64,000 bases of DNA from Paractinoplanes atraurantiacus (GCF_900215205.1 NZ_OBDY01000006.1:310001-374000); one strand, 5' to 3'. Shown: positions 1 to 8,932, counted from the first letter of the stretch. Program-made: numbers and translations. Notes: generated from the letters alone by a model not told the origin.

Positions 1-1221
1 TTTCTCCGTAACGGCGCCCGCCTCTACCTGGATGTCGGTTCCCACCCCGAGTACGCGACGCCCGAGTGCGACTCCGTCACCGATCTGGTCGCCCACGACC
101 GGGCCGGCGAGCGGATCCTCGAAGGCCTTCTCGTCGACGCCGAGAAACGGCTGCACGACGAGGGCATCGCGGGCGAGATCTACCTGTTCAAGAACAACAC
201 GGACTCCGCCGGCAACTCGTACGGCTGCCACGAGAACTACCTCGTGTCGCGGCACGGCGAGTTCGGGCGGCTCGCCGATGTCCTCATCCCGTTCCTCGTC
301 ACCCGCCAGCTGATCTGCGGCGCCGGCAAGGTGCTGCAGACGCCGCGCGGGGCCGTGTTCTGCCTGTCGCAGCGCGCCGAGCACATCTGGGAGGGCGTCT
401 CCAGCGCCACCACCCGGTCCCGGCCGATCATCAACACCCGCGACGAGCCGCACGCGGACGCGGAGCGCTACCGCCGTCTGCACGTGATCGTCGGCGACTC
501 GAACATGAACGAGGTCACCACCCTGCTCAAGGTGGGCAGCGCCGACATCGTGCTCCGCATGATCGAGGCCGGCGTGGTGATGCGCGACCTGTCGCTGGAA
601 AACCCGATCCGGGCCATCCGCGAGGTCAGCCACGACATCACCGGCCGCCGCAAGATCCGCCTGGCCAACAACAAGGAGGTCAGCGCCCTCGAGATCCAGC
701 GGGAATACCTGGCCAAGGCGACCGAGTTCGTCGAGCGCCGTGGCGGCGACCAGACCGCCAAGCGGGTCGTCGAGCTGTGGGGCCGGGTGCTCGACGCGAT
801 CGAGAGCGAAAACCTCGACCCGGTCGCCCGCGAGATCGACTGGGTGTCGAAATACAAGCTGATCGAGCGCTACCAGGCCAAGCACGAGATCCCGATGTCG
901 CACCCGCGCATCGCCCAGCTCGACCTGGCCTACCACGACGTGCGCCGGGGCCGCGGCCTCTACGCGCTGATGGAGAAGCGTCATCAGGTCGACCGCATCT
1001 CCAACGACCTGGAGATCTTCGAGGCCAAGGAGACGCCGCCGCAGACCACGCGGGCCCGCCTGCGCGGCGAGTTCATCCGCCACGCCCAGGAGAAGCGCCG
1101 CGACTTCACCGTCGACTGGGTCCACCTCAAGCTCAACGACCAGGCTCAGCGCACGGTCCTCTGCAAGGACCCGTTCCGGGCCTACGACGAGCGCGTAGAG
1201 CGGCTGATCGCCAGCATGTGA
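1..1221 (+). CDS. pafA: Pup--protein ligase PafA, 5' end outside window
   Basis: C-terminal part (about 406 residues) of the ligase that joins the small protein Pup to lysines of proteins destined for the mycobacterial-type proteasome. Frame 1 is open from the first base, so the true start lies upstream. The segment near residues 64-81 reads [16 protein letters not shown], the conserved loop of the PafA/Dop carboxylate-amine ligase fold, and later blocks ([22 protein letters not shown]) match the same family. A normal PafA is about 450 residues, so only some 45 are missing. The pafBC regulators lie 5.5 kb downstream rather than adjacent, separated by accessory genes. Family assignment is secure. 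Confidence 0.96.
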   Translation, partial: FLRNGARLYLDVGSHPEYATPECDSVTDLVAHDRAGERILEGLLVDAEKRLHDEGIAGEIYLFKNNTDSAGNSYGCHENYLVSRHGEFGRLADVLIPFLVTRQLICGAGKVLQTPRGAVFCLSQRAEHIWEGVSSATTRSRPIINTRDEPHADAERYRRLHVIVGDSNMNEVTTLLKVGSADIVLRMIEAGVVMRDLSLENPIRAIREVSHDITGRRKIRLANNKEVSALEIQREYLAKATEFVERRGGDQTAKRVVELWGRVLDAIESENLDPVAREIDWVSKYKLIERYQAKHEIPMSHPRIAQLDLAYHDVRRGRGLYALMEKRHQVDRISNDLEIFEAKETPPQTTRARLRGEFIRHAQEKRRDFTVDWVHLKLNDQAQRTVLCKDPFRAYDERVERLIASM

Positions 1222-1244
1222 CGCGGAGATAGGCTGGTCAGGCC

Positions 1245-1412
1245 ATGAACGAGCCCGACCAGCCGTCCTCCCGCGTCGACCGCAAGCGCGAGCGCATCCG
1301 AGCCGAGATCCAGCGAAACCGCGCCGGCGGCCGCCGCTTGCCCACCTGGGTGATGGCGGTCGTTCTGGGCGTGATCTTGCTGGGCTGGGCGTATTTGATC
1401 TTCACGTCGTAA
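1245..1412 (+). CDS. Small single-pass membrane protein (55 aa) downstream of pafA
   Basis: Short frame starting ATG 23 bases after the pafA stop. The first 35 residues are highly charged (DRKRERIRAEIQRNRAGGRR), followed by one strong hydrophobic helix (MAVVLGVILLGWAYLIF) and two residues to the stop: a tail-anchored type topology with the basic face in the cytoplasm. A short protein in this place after pafA is common in related actinomycetes (family knowledge), which supports it being real. Function unknown; co-transcription with pafA is inferred from spacing. Confidence 0.72.
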   Translation: MNEPDQPSSRVDRKRERIRAEIQRNRAGGRRLPTWVMAVVLGVILLGWAYLIFTS

Positions 1413-1484
1413 GAGGCACTGGTTGATCGGCTCCTGGCACTCACGGTGTGCGGGGGTCAGGGCGACCGGCGCGACCGTTGGGGC

Positions 1485-1724
1485 ATGACCAAGCTGCTCG
1501 TCGGGGCCTCGGGCTCTGCTTCTGTCGCGGGACTGCCCGCGTACGTCAATGCCCTGCGCCTTGACCTCGACGCCACCGTGACCGTCGTGATGACCCGGTC
1601 GGCCCGGCTTTTCCTGCCCGAGCAGACCGTGGCCCTGCACGCGGACCGGGTGGTGACCGCGCAGGGGCCTTCGCTGCCGTCTCCGGCGGAGGTTGCGGCG
1701 GCAACCAAGGAGGCGCTGGGCTGA
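1485..1724 (+). pseudogene. Flavoprotein (HFCD/PPC-decarboxylase type), internally deleted
   Basis: The 79-residue product starts MTKLLVGASGSASVAGLPAY and continues into a second beta-strand (ATVTVVMTRSA), the FMN-binding start of the homo-oligomeric flavin Cys decarboxylase fold. Family members are about 170-190 residues. Here the frame jumps from the ALHADRV region straight to an ending like the usual last helix (PSPAEVAAATKEALG). The central block with the conserved His and the PAMN-type motif is absent. The most economical reading is an in-frame internal deletion of about 100 codons. The ATG at 1485 is used because the frame upstream has no family similarity. It is followed 14 bases later by the similarly damaged AraC gene. 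Confidence 0.6.
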
Positions 1725-1738
1725 GCCATGATCGGCGG

Positions 1739-2442
1739 GTGGAGTTCAGCGACTACCGGGCGGCGATCACCCGCACCTTCGTTCCGCTGGCCGCCGCGCC
1801 GCTCGGCCCGGACCCGTTCGAGGCCCGGCTGCGCCCCACGAGGAGGCCCGCCTGGACCCGGGCGATCTGGTCTTCTGCGACAGCACCCGCCCGTTCGGGT
1901 TCACCTTCCCGTCGCCGTTCGAGCAGGTCGTCGTCCAGGTTCCCGCCCGCCTGCTGCCGTCGCGGCCCCTGGCCCGGGCCACCGCCGTCCCGGTGCCCGG
2001 GGCCGGCCCGGTGGTCGCCTTCCTCCGGTCGCTGACCCCCGACTTCCCCGCCCGTTTCATCCCGTACGGCATCGGACTGCTGGGTGAGGCGCTGACCCTC
2101 GCCGAGGAAAGCGCAGGTCTCGGGCCGCCCGCCGCCCGCGCGAAGGTGCTGGAGCACCTGCGGACGGCCTACCGCGATCCGCGCCTGGACGCCGACGCCG
2201 TGGCCCGCGCCTGCCATCTGTCGCGGCGTGCCCTGTTCCGGCTTTTCGCGGGCGAGCCGCCATCCCTCGCCGACGAGCTGCGCCACCTCCGTGTCGCCGA
2301 GGCCGCGCGCCTGCTTCGCCGGCATCCGAACCGTTCGGTGGCCGACATCGCGCCCGCCTGCGGCTTCGGCGGAGAAACCCAGCTGCGGCGGGCGTTCCGC
2401 GCGGTCATGGGCACTACTCCGTGGTCTTACCGCACTGACTGA
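1739..2442 (+). pseudogene. AraC-family regulator, cupin domain deleted and frameshifted
   Basis: Start GTG 1739 reads VEFSDYRAAITRTFVPLAA, the usual start of AraC proteins with an AraC_binding_2 sensor domain. After about 30 codons that frame loses similarity, and the match resumes in the next frame with EARLDPGDLVFCDSTRPF and EQVVVQVPARLL, then runs to a normal C-terminal pair of helix-turn-helices (LDADAVARACHLSRRALFR; RSVADIAPACGFGGETQLRRAF). About 60-80 residues of the sensor are missing and the joint is out of frame. The nearby similar sequences GAGGCCCGGCTG and GAGGCCCGCCTG mark the junction area. Probably non-functional as a full regulator; an internal start could still express the DNA-binding domain alone. 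Confidence 0.7.
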
Positions 2443-2809
2443 AGGTCAGGCCGTGCTCGGCGACAACCGGCCCGGTGCACACCTCGCGGGTGACCTCCTG
2501 CGGCCCCCACGGATCCTGCCGGTTGTCCTCGACGACCTCGACACTGCCGTCCGGCCTGGTCGCGTACACGGTCGTGATCGGATCACCCTCGACCGTCGGC
2601 ACGGTCACCTCGAGCCGTGCGATCTGCCCCTTCTGCGCGGCCCCGAGCAGGCACAGTCCCGCCTCTTGGGACAGCTGCTCGCCTTGGTCGAGCTCGAACG
2701 TCCCGCACTCCACGACCGCCGCCGCCTTCTCCAGCACCTCCGGCGGTGCCGCCTCCGACTCGCCGCACCCGGCCAGGGCGAGCACGGCCACCAGCACATA
2801 GATCTTCAC
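2414..2809 (-). CDS. Putative lipoprotein, 131 aa
   Basis: GTG start at 2809 gives VKIYVLVAVLALAGC, a short signal peptide ending in a lipobox (LAGC), so the mature protein should be acylated on that Cys and held on the outer face of the membrane. An upstream extension to 2890 is open but adds an Arg-rich stretch that would spoil the signal peptide. The mature part has four further Cys residues (VECGTF, LCLLG, EVCTG, FSQCG), enough for two disulfides, and a small beta-rich domain. No family recognised. It converges with, and overlaps by 29 bases, the AraC remnant. Confidence 0.66.
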   Translation of the reverse strand: MKIYVLVAVLALAGCGESEAAPPEVLEKAAAVVECGTFELDQGEQLSQEAGLCLLGAAQKGQIARLEVTVPTVEGDPITTVYATRPDGSVEVVEDNRQDPWGPQEVTREVCTGPVVAEHGLTFSQCGKTTE

Positions 2810-2945
2810 GCCCGTTTGGACGCGCCACCGGCGCCGTCGGCTCCCTCCACTCAGGGCATCACAAACCGTCGCGTCCTGACTGCGCGGCACGGTGCCTTCT
2901 TCGCAAAAGGTTGACGATCACGCGCGGGCGGTCAACCGTGGGGGC

Positions 2946-3593
2946 ATGGCGGAAATCATCAGCGACGCTGTCAGCGACTACCTTCTGGCCCACTGCACGC
3001 CCCAGGACGACGTCCTGCGGGAGCTGGCCGCCGAGACCCGGCGGCTGTTCCCCGAGGCGGCCGGCATGCAGATCTCGCACGACGAGGGCGAGCTGCTCAC
3101 GATGCTCGTCCGGCTGACCGGGGCCCGCTTCGCCGTCGAAGTCGGCGTGTTCACCGGCTACTCGGGCATCTGCATCGCCCGGGGGCTCCCCAAGGACGGC
3201 CGGCTGCTCTGCTGCGACGTGTCGGAGGAGTACACGGCGGTGGCCCGGCGCTTCTGGCAGCGGGCCGCGGTGGACGACCGGATCGAGCTGCGCCTCGGGC
3301 CGGCGACCGGCACGCTGCGTGCCCTGCCGCCCGAGCCGGAGGTCGACTTCGCGTTCGTCGACGCCGACAAGACCGGCTACCCGCAGTACTACGACGAGCT
3401 GATCCCGCGCCTGCGCCCCGGCGGCCTGCTGGTCCTGGACAACACTTTGCGCGACGGCCGGGTGCTGCGCCCCACCGACGAGTCCGACGTCGTGGTCGCC
3501 GAGCTCAACAACCGCATCGTCACCGACGAGCGCGTCGAGTCGGTCCTGCTCCCGGTCCGCGACGGCGTCACTCTGGTGCGGAAACTGGGGTGA
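2946..3593 (+). CDS. O-methyltransferase family 3 (CCoAOMT-like)
   Basis: 215-residue cytosolic class I methyltransferase that would move a methyl group from SAM to a hydroxyl, probably of a catechol-like substrate. The SAM motif VEVGVFTGYSGICIA is at about residues 63-77, motif II/metal-site block FVDADKTGY at about 138-146, and LVLDNTLRDGRVL after it, where the D-N pair helps bind the divalent metal in this family. Length matches the family. ATG 2946 is preceded by a GGGG-rich stretch. It overlaps the next, convergent gene by 26 bases. Confidence 0.9.
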   Translation: MAEIISDAVSDYLLAHCTPQDDVLRELAAETRRLFPEAAGMQISHDEGELLTMLVRLTGARFAVEVGVFTGYSGICIARGLPKDGRLLCCDVSEEYTAVARRFWQRAAVDDRIELRLGPATGTLRALPPEPEVDFAFVDADKTGYPQYYDELIPRLRPGGLLVLDNTLRDGRVLRPTDESDVVVAELNNRIVTDERVESVLLPVRDGVTLVRKLG

Positions 3594-3990
3594 GCGCGGC
3601 GTACCAGCGACGGATGGCCAGCAGCGCGATCAGCGGGCGGGCCGCGGTGCACGGCCCCAGGACGAGCGCGGTGGTCAAGAAACGCCGCCGCCAGCCCAGG
3701 ACCAGGTAGGCGACGAGGGCCAGCAGAGCCACCACCGCGAACGGCACATACACGGCGAGCATCGCGCGGCCCGCGGCCAGATAGGGCCCGGGTCGCGCGG
3801 TGTAGCCGAGCAGGACGATGACGGCCACCGGGGCCAGCAGGACCACCGCCAGGCCGCGCAGGTGGGCGGTCACGTTCTGCGCCCGGTGGCGAACCAGGCC
3901 GCTGCGCCCGCACGACGACCGGAAGCCGGCGAGGGCGCCGTCGAGCCCGGCGATCAGCGCCAGCCCCGCGGCGACGGCCGCCGCGGTCAC
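3568..3990 (-). CDS. Integral membrane protein, 140 aa
   Basis: GTG 3990 start, overlapping the stop of the methyltransferase-like gene upstream (GTGA), so translation is probably coupled. Four hydrophobic stretches can be seen: VTAAAVAAGLALIAGL, LAVVLLAPVAVIVLLGY, AMLAVYVPFAVVALLALVAYLVLG and FLTTALVLGPCTAARPLIALLAI, with a basic loop (RHRAQ) between the first two. No family recognised. Third gene of the DUF3866 transcription unit. Confidence 0.62.
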   Translation of the reverse strand: MTAAAVAAGLALIAGLDGALAGFRSSCGRSGLVRHRAQNVTAHLRGLAVVLLAPVAVIVLLGYTARPGPYLAAGRAMLAVYVPFAVVALLALVAYLVLGWRRRFLTTALVLGPCTAARPLIALLAIRRWYAALTPVSAPE

Positions 3991-4478
3991 GGGGACGCCG
4001 CCAGCCCGGTCACCGGGCGCAGCACGTTGACGACGCGCGGCCGCCAGCGTGGGACGTCCACGCAGGTCACGTCGTACGCGGGAGCGCCGACACAGGCTGC
4101 GGCGGCCAGGACGCCGACGGGGTGGGCGCGGCGAGCGGACAGGACACCGTCGTGGCGGGAGACGGGTGAGCGCATCCGCCCGCGGTGGAAGACCCACGCC
4201 CCGACGGTCGACCAGACGCTGGGATCGATGTCCCAGTGGGCGAACCCGTGGACGCCGAGCGCCTGCTGCGCGGCGAAGAACGACGGAAGGTCGGCCGGCG
4301 ACAGGTGGTGGACCAGGCCGCTGGAGATGACGATCGTGTCGGCGCCGTGCTCGACGGCCAGACCGGGTCGCAGGGCGTCGCCGGCGATGAACCGGTAGTC
4401 CAGGCTTTCGGCGGGCAGGTGGGTGCCGTCCGGCGAGAAGGACCAGAGGAGGTCGGTGAGCTCGTCGGGGCGCTTCAC
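3987..4478 (-). CDS. Class I SAM methyltransferase, N-terminal SAM site missing
   Basis: 163 residues beginning at GTG 4478, which overlaps the stop of the DUF3866 gene as GTGA. The middle (DYRFIAGDAL, then ADTIVISSGLVHHL) matches motifs II-IV of small-molecule methyltransferases, and the tail (WDIDPSVWSTVGAWVFH, SRHDGVLSARRAHP) is a conserved C-terminal block of the same family. The glycine-rich motif I that holds SAM, expected about 50-60 residues before the DYRF block, is absent: only 26 residues precede it. So this is either an internally deleted gene or a degenerate non-catalytic protein. A second domain supplied by another protein is possible but nothing here shows it. Confidence 0.6.
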   Translation of the reverse strand: MKRPDELTDLLWSFSPDGTHLPAESLDYRFIAGDALRPGLAVEHGADTIVISSGLVHHLSPADLPSFFAAQQALGVHGFAHWDIDPSVWSTVGAWVFHRGRMRSPVSRHDGVLSARRAHPVGVLAAAACVGAPAYDVTCVDVPRWRPRVVNVLRPVTGLAASP

Positions 4479-5545
4479 CGCAGCAGGGTTGCGGCGTGGC
4501 GGCCGGCGGCTGCGGCGGCCAGGAAGTATGTGTAGTCCTCGTCCAGTTTGCGGCCCATCGTCGACAAAGGGACGGGGGAGGCGCGCAAGGCCTCGTCCAG
4601 GCCGTCGACCGGGACGGTGACGATGCGGTGCCTTGCCGCCAGGGGCTGCAGGGCGGCCAGCAAGGCCGGGTCCAGGCCGTCGGGGACCGGCAGGTCGGCG
4701 GGGAGGAGGGCGACTTTGCCGTACGCCGTGAGGCTGTGATGGGAGACGCCGCGGTGCCGGGAGCGGGCGTCGCCGGTGGAGAGCCGCAGTGAGCCGACCG
4801 GGCGGCCGCCGAGGGTGCCGATCGCGTTCACCGCCTCGCCCAGTGCCACCCCCGAGAAGCCCCACGGGGTGCCGGTGCCCAGGTTGCCGGGGCCCTGCGC
4901 GACGATCGTGACGTCGGCGCGCAGGACGTGCCGGGCGGCCAGCAGGCCCGTGTGCACCGTGCTCGCCTCGAGGTCGCCGCCGAACGCCTGACCTGTGGTG
5001 ACGGTGCCCGCCAGCCGCGACGCGAGGCCGTCGAGCGTACGGGAGAACCAAGCTGGTAAAGCTCCTCCGTCGGTCATCACGTAGGCCACCTTGGCGCCGG
5101 GCCGTGACGCGAGCACCCCGGCCAGGATGGCCGGCAAGGCCGAGTGGAGATCGGCCGTGACCACCGGCATGCCCTCCAGCGACGTCGCCGCCTCCATGAC
5201 CGCGCGGTGCGGCGAGGCTTCCTCGTCGACGCCGAGGCCGATCACCTGCAACGGCGTGTAACGGGCCTTGACCAGATGCCCGGCGTCGCGGGTCGTCCCG
5301 TCGTCGACCGGATCGGCCGGCAGCCGGTCGGGCAGCGCCACCACCAGCGCGTATCCGCCCGTGCCCAGGCCCATGACCAGGGCGCCGACGTTGAGCAGCA
5401 CGCGATCGCCCTGCTCGGGCGAACCCACGAGCGACGGATAGGCCAGGGCGCGAACCGGGCCGTCGCTGGTCGAGACGTCCAGCTCCACGGCGCCTCGCCA
5501 CCGACGCCGTACCGCTTGAACCGTCCCCGCCCGCCACCGCACCAT
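4475..5545 (-). CDS. DUF3866 family protein
   Basis: 356 residues, ATG 5545. The whole length resembles the actinobacterial DUF3866 family, often found near proteasome and Tat genes. Recognisable segments are VGSPEQGDRVLLNV near residue 45, KARYTPLQ, DLHSALPAILAG, YVMTDGGALPAWFS, TTGQAFGGDLEA, GPGNLGTGTPWGFSG, and STGDARSRHRGVSHHSLTAY towards the C-terminus. The GPGNxGTGTxxGFSG glycine run and the RHRGVSHHS histidine motif look like a ligand or metal site, but the biochemical role is unknown. First gene of a coupled run with the truncated methyltransferase and the membrane protein. Confidence 0.85.
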   Translation of the reverse strand: MVRWRAGTVQAVRRRWRGAVELDVSTSDGPVRALAYPSLVGSPEQGDRVLLNVGALVMGLGTGGYALVVALPDRLPADPVDDGTTRDAGHLVKARYTPLQVIGLGVDEEASPHRAVMEAATSLEGMPVVTADLHSALPAILAGVLASRPGAKVAYVMTDGGALPAWFSRTLDGLASRLAGTVTTGQAFGGDLEASTVHTGLLAARHVLRADVTIVAQGPGNLGTGTPWGFSGVALGEAVNAIGTLGGRPVGSLRLSTGDARSRHRGVSHHSLTAYGKVALLPADLPVPDGLDPALLAALQPLAARHRIVTVPVDGLDEALRASPVPLSTMGRKLDEDYTYFLAAAAAGRHAATLLR

Positions 5546-5556
5546 GGCGTCAGACC

Positions 5557-6609
5557 CTATCCGTCGATGCCGCCGTCGATGTGGTTGCGTCCGGCCATGC
5601 CCCTGGTCGGGTCGAGGAAGACGTACCGGATGCCCGGGAAGCGCGCCCGCAAGCGGCGTTCGGCCTCGTCGGAGGCGGCCTCGATGTCGGCCCCGGTGCA
5701 CTCGTCGACGAAGTCGACCTTGGCCGCGACCAGGATGTCGCCCGGGCCGAGCTGCATGGTCAGCAGGGTCGGCACGGCCACCACGATCGGGATCGAGTTG
5801 AGGTCCTGCGCGATCAGGTTGTGCACCTGGCGCGGCACGGCCCGGCCGACCAGCAGCGACGCGTTGCTCTTGGCCAGGATCATCGCGACCAGGAAAAGCA
5901 GGACGCCGATGGCGACCGAGGCGATGCCGTCCCACATCTCGTCGCCGGTGAGCTGGGTCAGGCCCAGGCCGGCGCCGGCCAGGATCAGGCCGATCAGGGC
6001 GGCCGAGTCCTCGAAGTAGACCGCCTTGACCGTGGTGTCGGGGGTGAGCCGCAGGAACCGCCACGGGCTGATGCCCCAGCGCATGGACTCACCGGCCACC
6101 TGCCGGCGGGCCCGCAGGAACGAGGTGCCCTCGGCCACGAACGAGACGACCAGCACGACGTACGACCAGAGGAAGTCACCGCTGTGCTCGCCGTCGATGA
6201 TCGTCATGACGCCGTGGTAGATGGAGAAGCCGGCGCCGCCGACGAAGGTGAAGATCGCGGCGATGAACGCCCAGACGTAGCCCTCCTTGCCGTACCCGAA
6301 CGGGTGTTCCTCGTCGGCCGGCTGGGCGCCGCGGCGCAGCGCGACGAACAGGAAAACCTCGGTGATCGTGTCGGCCAGCGAGTGCGCGGCCTCGGAGATC
6401 ATGGCGGCCGAGCCGGAGATGAGGCCGGCGACCAGCTTCGCGGCGGCGATGCCCAGGTTGGCGGCGCCGGCGACGACGACCGTGCCGACGCTCTCATTCT
6501 CCGGTTGTTCGGACTGTTGGGGCGAATCGATCGGATTGAGCGGTTCGGCGGCGGCCAGGCCGACCGGGAACTGCTCGTCTGGGGTCTGTGCGGGACTCAC
6601 CCGGCCCAT
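5557..6609 (-). CDS. Cation diffusion facilitator (CDF) transporter
   Basis: 350 residues. It should export divalent metal (Zn, Fe, Co or Mn) in exchange for protons across the cytoplasmic membrane. Six predicted helices begin at about residue 42 (VGTVVVAGAANLGIAAAKLV). The helix-2 metal site HSLADTITE supplies the HxxxD pair, and helix 5 carries YFEDSAALIGLILAG with the matching D. The long soluble C-terminal domain (about 260-350) has the usual ferredoxin-like pattern ending DPTRG. An N-terminal acidic tail of 40 residues precedes helix 1. Divergent from pafB. Confidence 0.92.
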   Translation of the reverse strand: MGRVSPAQTPDEQFPVGLAAAEPLNPIDSPQQSEQPENESVGTVVVAGAANLGIAAAKLVAGLISGSAAMISEAAHSLADTITEVFLFVALRRGAQPADEEHPFGYGKEGYVWAFIAAIFTFVGGAGFSIYHGVMTIIDGEHSGDFLWSYVVLVVSFVAEGTSFLRARRQVAGESMRWGISPWRFLRLTPDTTVKAVYFEDSAALIGLILAGAGLGLTQLTGDEMWDGIASVAIGVLLFLVAMILAKSNASLLVGRAVPRQVHNLIAQDLNSIPIVVAVPTLLTMQLGPGDILVAAKVDFVDECTGADIEAASDEAERRLRARFPGIRYVFLDPTRGMAGRNHIDGGIDG

Positions 6610-6692
6610 CCTTTCCTGGCGACGGCCGCCGGAAACCGCCGGGGAGTAGCGCGTACGTCACCCCGGCGTCCATGCTGCTAGCGTTGCCAATC

Positions 6693-7661
6693 GTGTCGCG
6701 CACCCGCACCGAGCGCCTGGTGAACCTGGTGATCTGCCTCCTGTCCACGCGACGGTTCCTCACCGCCGCGCAGATCGCCCTGACCGTGCCCGGTTACGAG
6801 CACGACCCCGAGGACCCGCGCGACCACGAGGCCTTCCAGCGCAAGTTCGAGCGCGACAAGGCGGAGCTGCGCGAGCTCGGCGTCCCACTGGAGACCGGCA
6901 CGGCCAGCGTCTTCGACCAGGAGCCCGGCTACCGCATCGCGCATCGTGAGTACGCGCTTCCGGACATCCTGCTCGAGCCGGACGAGGCGGCCGCGGTCGG
7001 CATCGCCGCCCGGCTCTGGCAGCACGCGGGTCTCGCCGCCGCCGCGTCGTCCGGGCTGGCCAAGCTGCGCGCGGCCGGCGTCGAGGTCGATCCGCAGGCC
7101 ACGCTGGGTGTCGAGCCGGTCGTCACGGTCGACCCGGCGTTCGGTCCGCTGGCGGCCGCCGCGCGTGATCGCCGGGCGGTCACGTTCTCGTACCGCGTGC
7201 CCGAGGTCGACGATCCGGCGACCCGCCGCCTGGAGCCGTGGGGCGTGGTGTGCTGGCGGGGCCGGTGGTACGTGGTGGGACACGACCGCGACCGGGCCGC
7301 CACCCGCTGCTTCCGGCTCTCGCGCATCGTCGGCGCGGTCAAGGCCGTGGGCCGCACGGACGCGTTCGTCCCGCCCGAGAACCCCGATCTGATCAGCCAC
7401 GTCGCCAAGTGGTCGGGCCCGGTGGCCCACAACGGCCGGGCCACCGTCATCGTCAAGCCGGGACGCGGCGCCATGCTGCGCCGCTGGGCCACCGACGCGG
7501 TTGAAGGACCCGAGGGCGACAGACTGACCATTTCGTACGGGGATGCCGAGTACCTCGCGTCGAAGATCGTCGGCTACGGCCCGGACGTCCGCGTCGAGGG
7601 ACCGCCGGAGGTCCGCGACGCCGTGATCCAACGTCTCAAGGAAGTGGTGGCTCGCTCATGA
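6693..7661 (+). CDS. pafB: WYL-domain transcriptional regulator PafB
   Basis: 322 residues. Together with PafC forms the PafBC activator which, in mycobacteria, drives the RecA/LexA-independent DNA-damage response. The start is taken as GTG 6693 (VSRTRTERLVNLVICLL) because this is where PafB proteins begin; ATG 6672 is possible. An N-terminal winged HTH (about 1-70) is followed by a linker and the WYL domain (from about 150: VTFSYRVPEVDDPATR, WGVVCWRGRWYVVGHD, FRLSRI) and the C-terminal WCX extension. Overlaps pafC by 4 bases (ATGA). Confidence 0.94.
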   Translation: MSRTRTERLVNLVICLLSTRRFLTAAQIALTVPGYEHDPEDPRDHEAFQRKFERDKAELRELGVPLETGTASVFDQEPGYRIAHREYALPDILLEPDEAAAVGIAARLWQHAGLAAAASSGLAKLRAAGVEVDPQATLGVEPVVTVDPAFGPLAAAARDRRAVTFSYRVPEVDDPATRRLEPWGVVCWRGRWYVVGHDRDRAATRCFRLSRIVGAVKAVGRTDAFVPPENPDLISHVAKWSGPVAHNGRATVIVKPGRGAMLRRWATDAVEGPEGDRLTISYGDAEYLASKIVGYGPDVRVEGPPEVRDAVIQRLKEVVARS

Positions 7662-8617
7662 CCGGTCCCCGCCCCACCGGGGATCGCCTCGGCCGGCTGC
7701 TCAACCTGGTGCCGTACCTCTTGGCCCGTCCGGGAATCCTGGTCTCGGAGGCCGCGGCCGACTTCGGCGTGACCGAGAAGACGCTGCGCGAGGACCTGGA
7801 GCTGCTGTGGGTGTGCGGGCTGCCCGGCTACGGGCCCGGCGACCTGATCGACATGGCGCTCGACGACACGACCGTGACGATCAGCCACGACGCCGGCATC
7901 GACCGGCCGCTGCGCCTGACCCAGGACGAGGCGCTGGCCCTGGTCGTGGCGTTGCGGATGCTGGCCGAGACGCCCGGCACGGGCAACCGCGACGTGATCG
8001 AGCGCGCCCTCGCCAAGATCGAGACGGCGGCCGGTGACCAGGCGGACGCGCCGGTGGAGGTGCGCCTGCCGGGCAACGAGAAGCGGCTCGACGAGTTCCG
8101 GGCCGTGGTCGAGCGCGGGCACGCGCTGCGGATGACGTACTACACGGCCGCACGCGACGAGACCACCGAGCGGGTCGTCGACCCGATGCGGATGGTCATG
8201 GTCGACGGGCGGGCCTACCTCGAGGCCTGGTGCCGCCGCGCCGAGGGAACGCGCCTGTTCCGGGTGGACCGCGTCGACGCGTACGAGGAACTCGATGAAC
8301 CGTCCCTGCCTCCGGAGGAGGCCGTGCCGCACGACGTGAGCGAGGGCGTCTTCCGGCCCGGCCCGGAGTTGCAGCTGGTGACGCTGCGGGTGGGCCGGGG
8401 CAGCCGGTGGATCACCGAGTACTACCCGGTGGAGGAGGTGACGCGCAGCGGCGACGAATGGGTCGTGACCATGCGGGTCACCGACCTGGGCTGGGCCCAG
8501 CGGCTGTTGCTGGGCCTCGGGCCGGACGTCACCGTGCTCGGGCCGCCCGAGCTGCTCACCCGGATTCACGACCAGGCCACGGCCGCGCTGGATCAGTACA
8601 GCACGCCGGGCCGGTAG
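7658..8617 (+). CDS. pafC: WYL-domain transcriptional regulator PafC
   Basis: 319 residues, starting inside the pafB stop (ATGA), so the two are made in equal amounts as expected for a heterodimer. HTH near residues 25-50 (VSEAAADFGVTEKTLREDLELLW), WYL domain near 140-220 (RMTYYTAARDE, RVVDPMRMVMVDGRAYLEAW, FRVDRVDAYE) and a WCX C-terminal domain (WVVTMRVTDLGWAQRLLLGLG). The single-stranded-DNA-sensing idea for WYL domains is family knowledge. Downstream genes tatA/tatC follow on the same strand after a small membrane protein. Confidence 0.94.
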   Translation: MTGPRPTGDRLGRLLNLVPYLLARPGILVSEAAADFGVTEKTLREDLELLWVCGLPGYGPGDLIDMALDDTTVTISHDAGIDRPLRLTQDEALALVVALRMLAETPGTGNRDVIERALAKIETAAGDQADAPVEVRLPGNEKRLDEFRAVVERGHALRMTYYTAARDETTERVVDPMRMVMVDGRAYLEAWCRRAEGTRLFRVDRVDAYEELDEPSLPPEEAVPHDVSEGVFRPGPELQLVTLRVGRGSRWITEYYPVEEVTRSGDEWVVTMRVTDLGWAQRLLLGLGPDVTVLGPPELLTRIHDQATAALDQYSTPGR

Positions 8618-8626
8618 GGTGGCCCG

Positions 8627-8830
8627 GTGCTGATGTGGATCTGGATCGCCGTGGTGGTGGTCGCGCTGGTCATTCTCGCCGTCGCGGGCGGGCGGCTGCT
8701 CGGGCCGCTCGGCGGGCTGCGGCGTGCCGTCGTGAAGCTCCAGCGGCGCCAGGCCGAGGTGCTGGAGTTGCAGAAAGCGGCCGAAGCGCTCCAGCAGCGG
8801 GTGGAGTCGCTCCCGCAGATCCGTAAGTAG
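8627..8830 (+). CDS. Small membrane protein with C-terminal coiled coil
   Basis: 67 residues, start GTG 8627 (or ATG 8633), nine bases after pafC. One N-terminal helix (WIWIAVVVVALVILAVAGGRLL) and then a heptad-like cytoplasmic segment (LRRAVVKLQRRQAEVLELQKAAEALQQ) that should form a coiled coil. Small proteins of this layout sit between pafC and tatA in related genomes, so the gene is likely real and may work with the Tat or Paf system; that role is inference from position only. Confidence 0.72.
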   Translation: MLMWIWIAVVVVALVILAVAGGRLLGPLGGLRRAVVKLQRRQAEVLELQKAAEALQQRVESLPQIRK

Positions 8831-8852
8831 TCTGAGATAGTGCCAAAACCAG

Positions 8853-8900
8853 TGGGTCCACGGGGTCAACTCCGCAGAATTGACACGTACGATGGACCCC
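8853..8900 (+). promoter_or_regulatory. Inverted repeat and possible -35 upstream of tatA
   Basis: In the 102-base gap before tatA, TGGGTCCA (8853-8860) and TGGACCCC (8893-8900) form a 7-of-8 inverted repeat. A consensus-like TTGACA lies between the arms at 8880-8885. No convincing -10 hexamer follows at 17 bases. This suggests that tatA has its own promoter rather than relying on pafBC read-through, but the evidence is weak. Confidence 0.3.
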
Positions 8901-8932
8901 GCACAACTGATCCGACCGACTGGAGTTAACCC

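Noticed and set aside
5144..6019. Plus-strand frame across DUF3866 and CDF genes
   Set aside because: Crosses two convincing minus-strand genes and lacks any recognisable domain.
5581..6681. 366-codon plus-strand frame across the CDF transporter
   Set aside because: Mirror frame of the transporter, no hydrophobic pattern or known domain.
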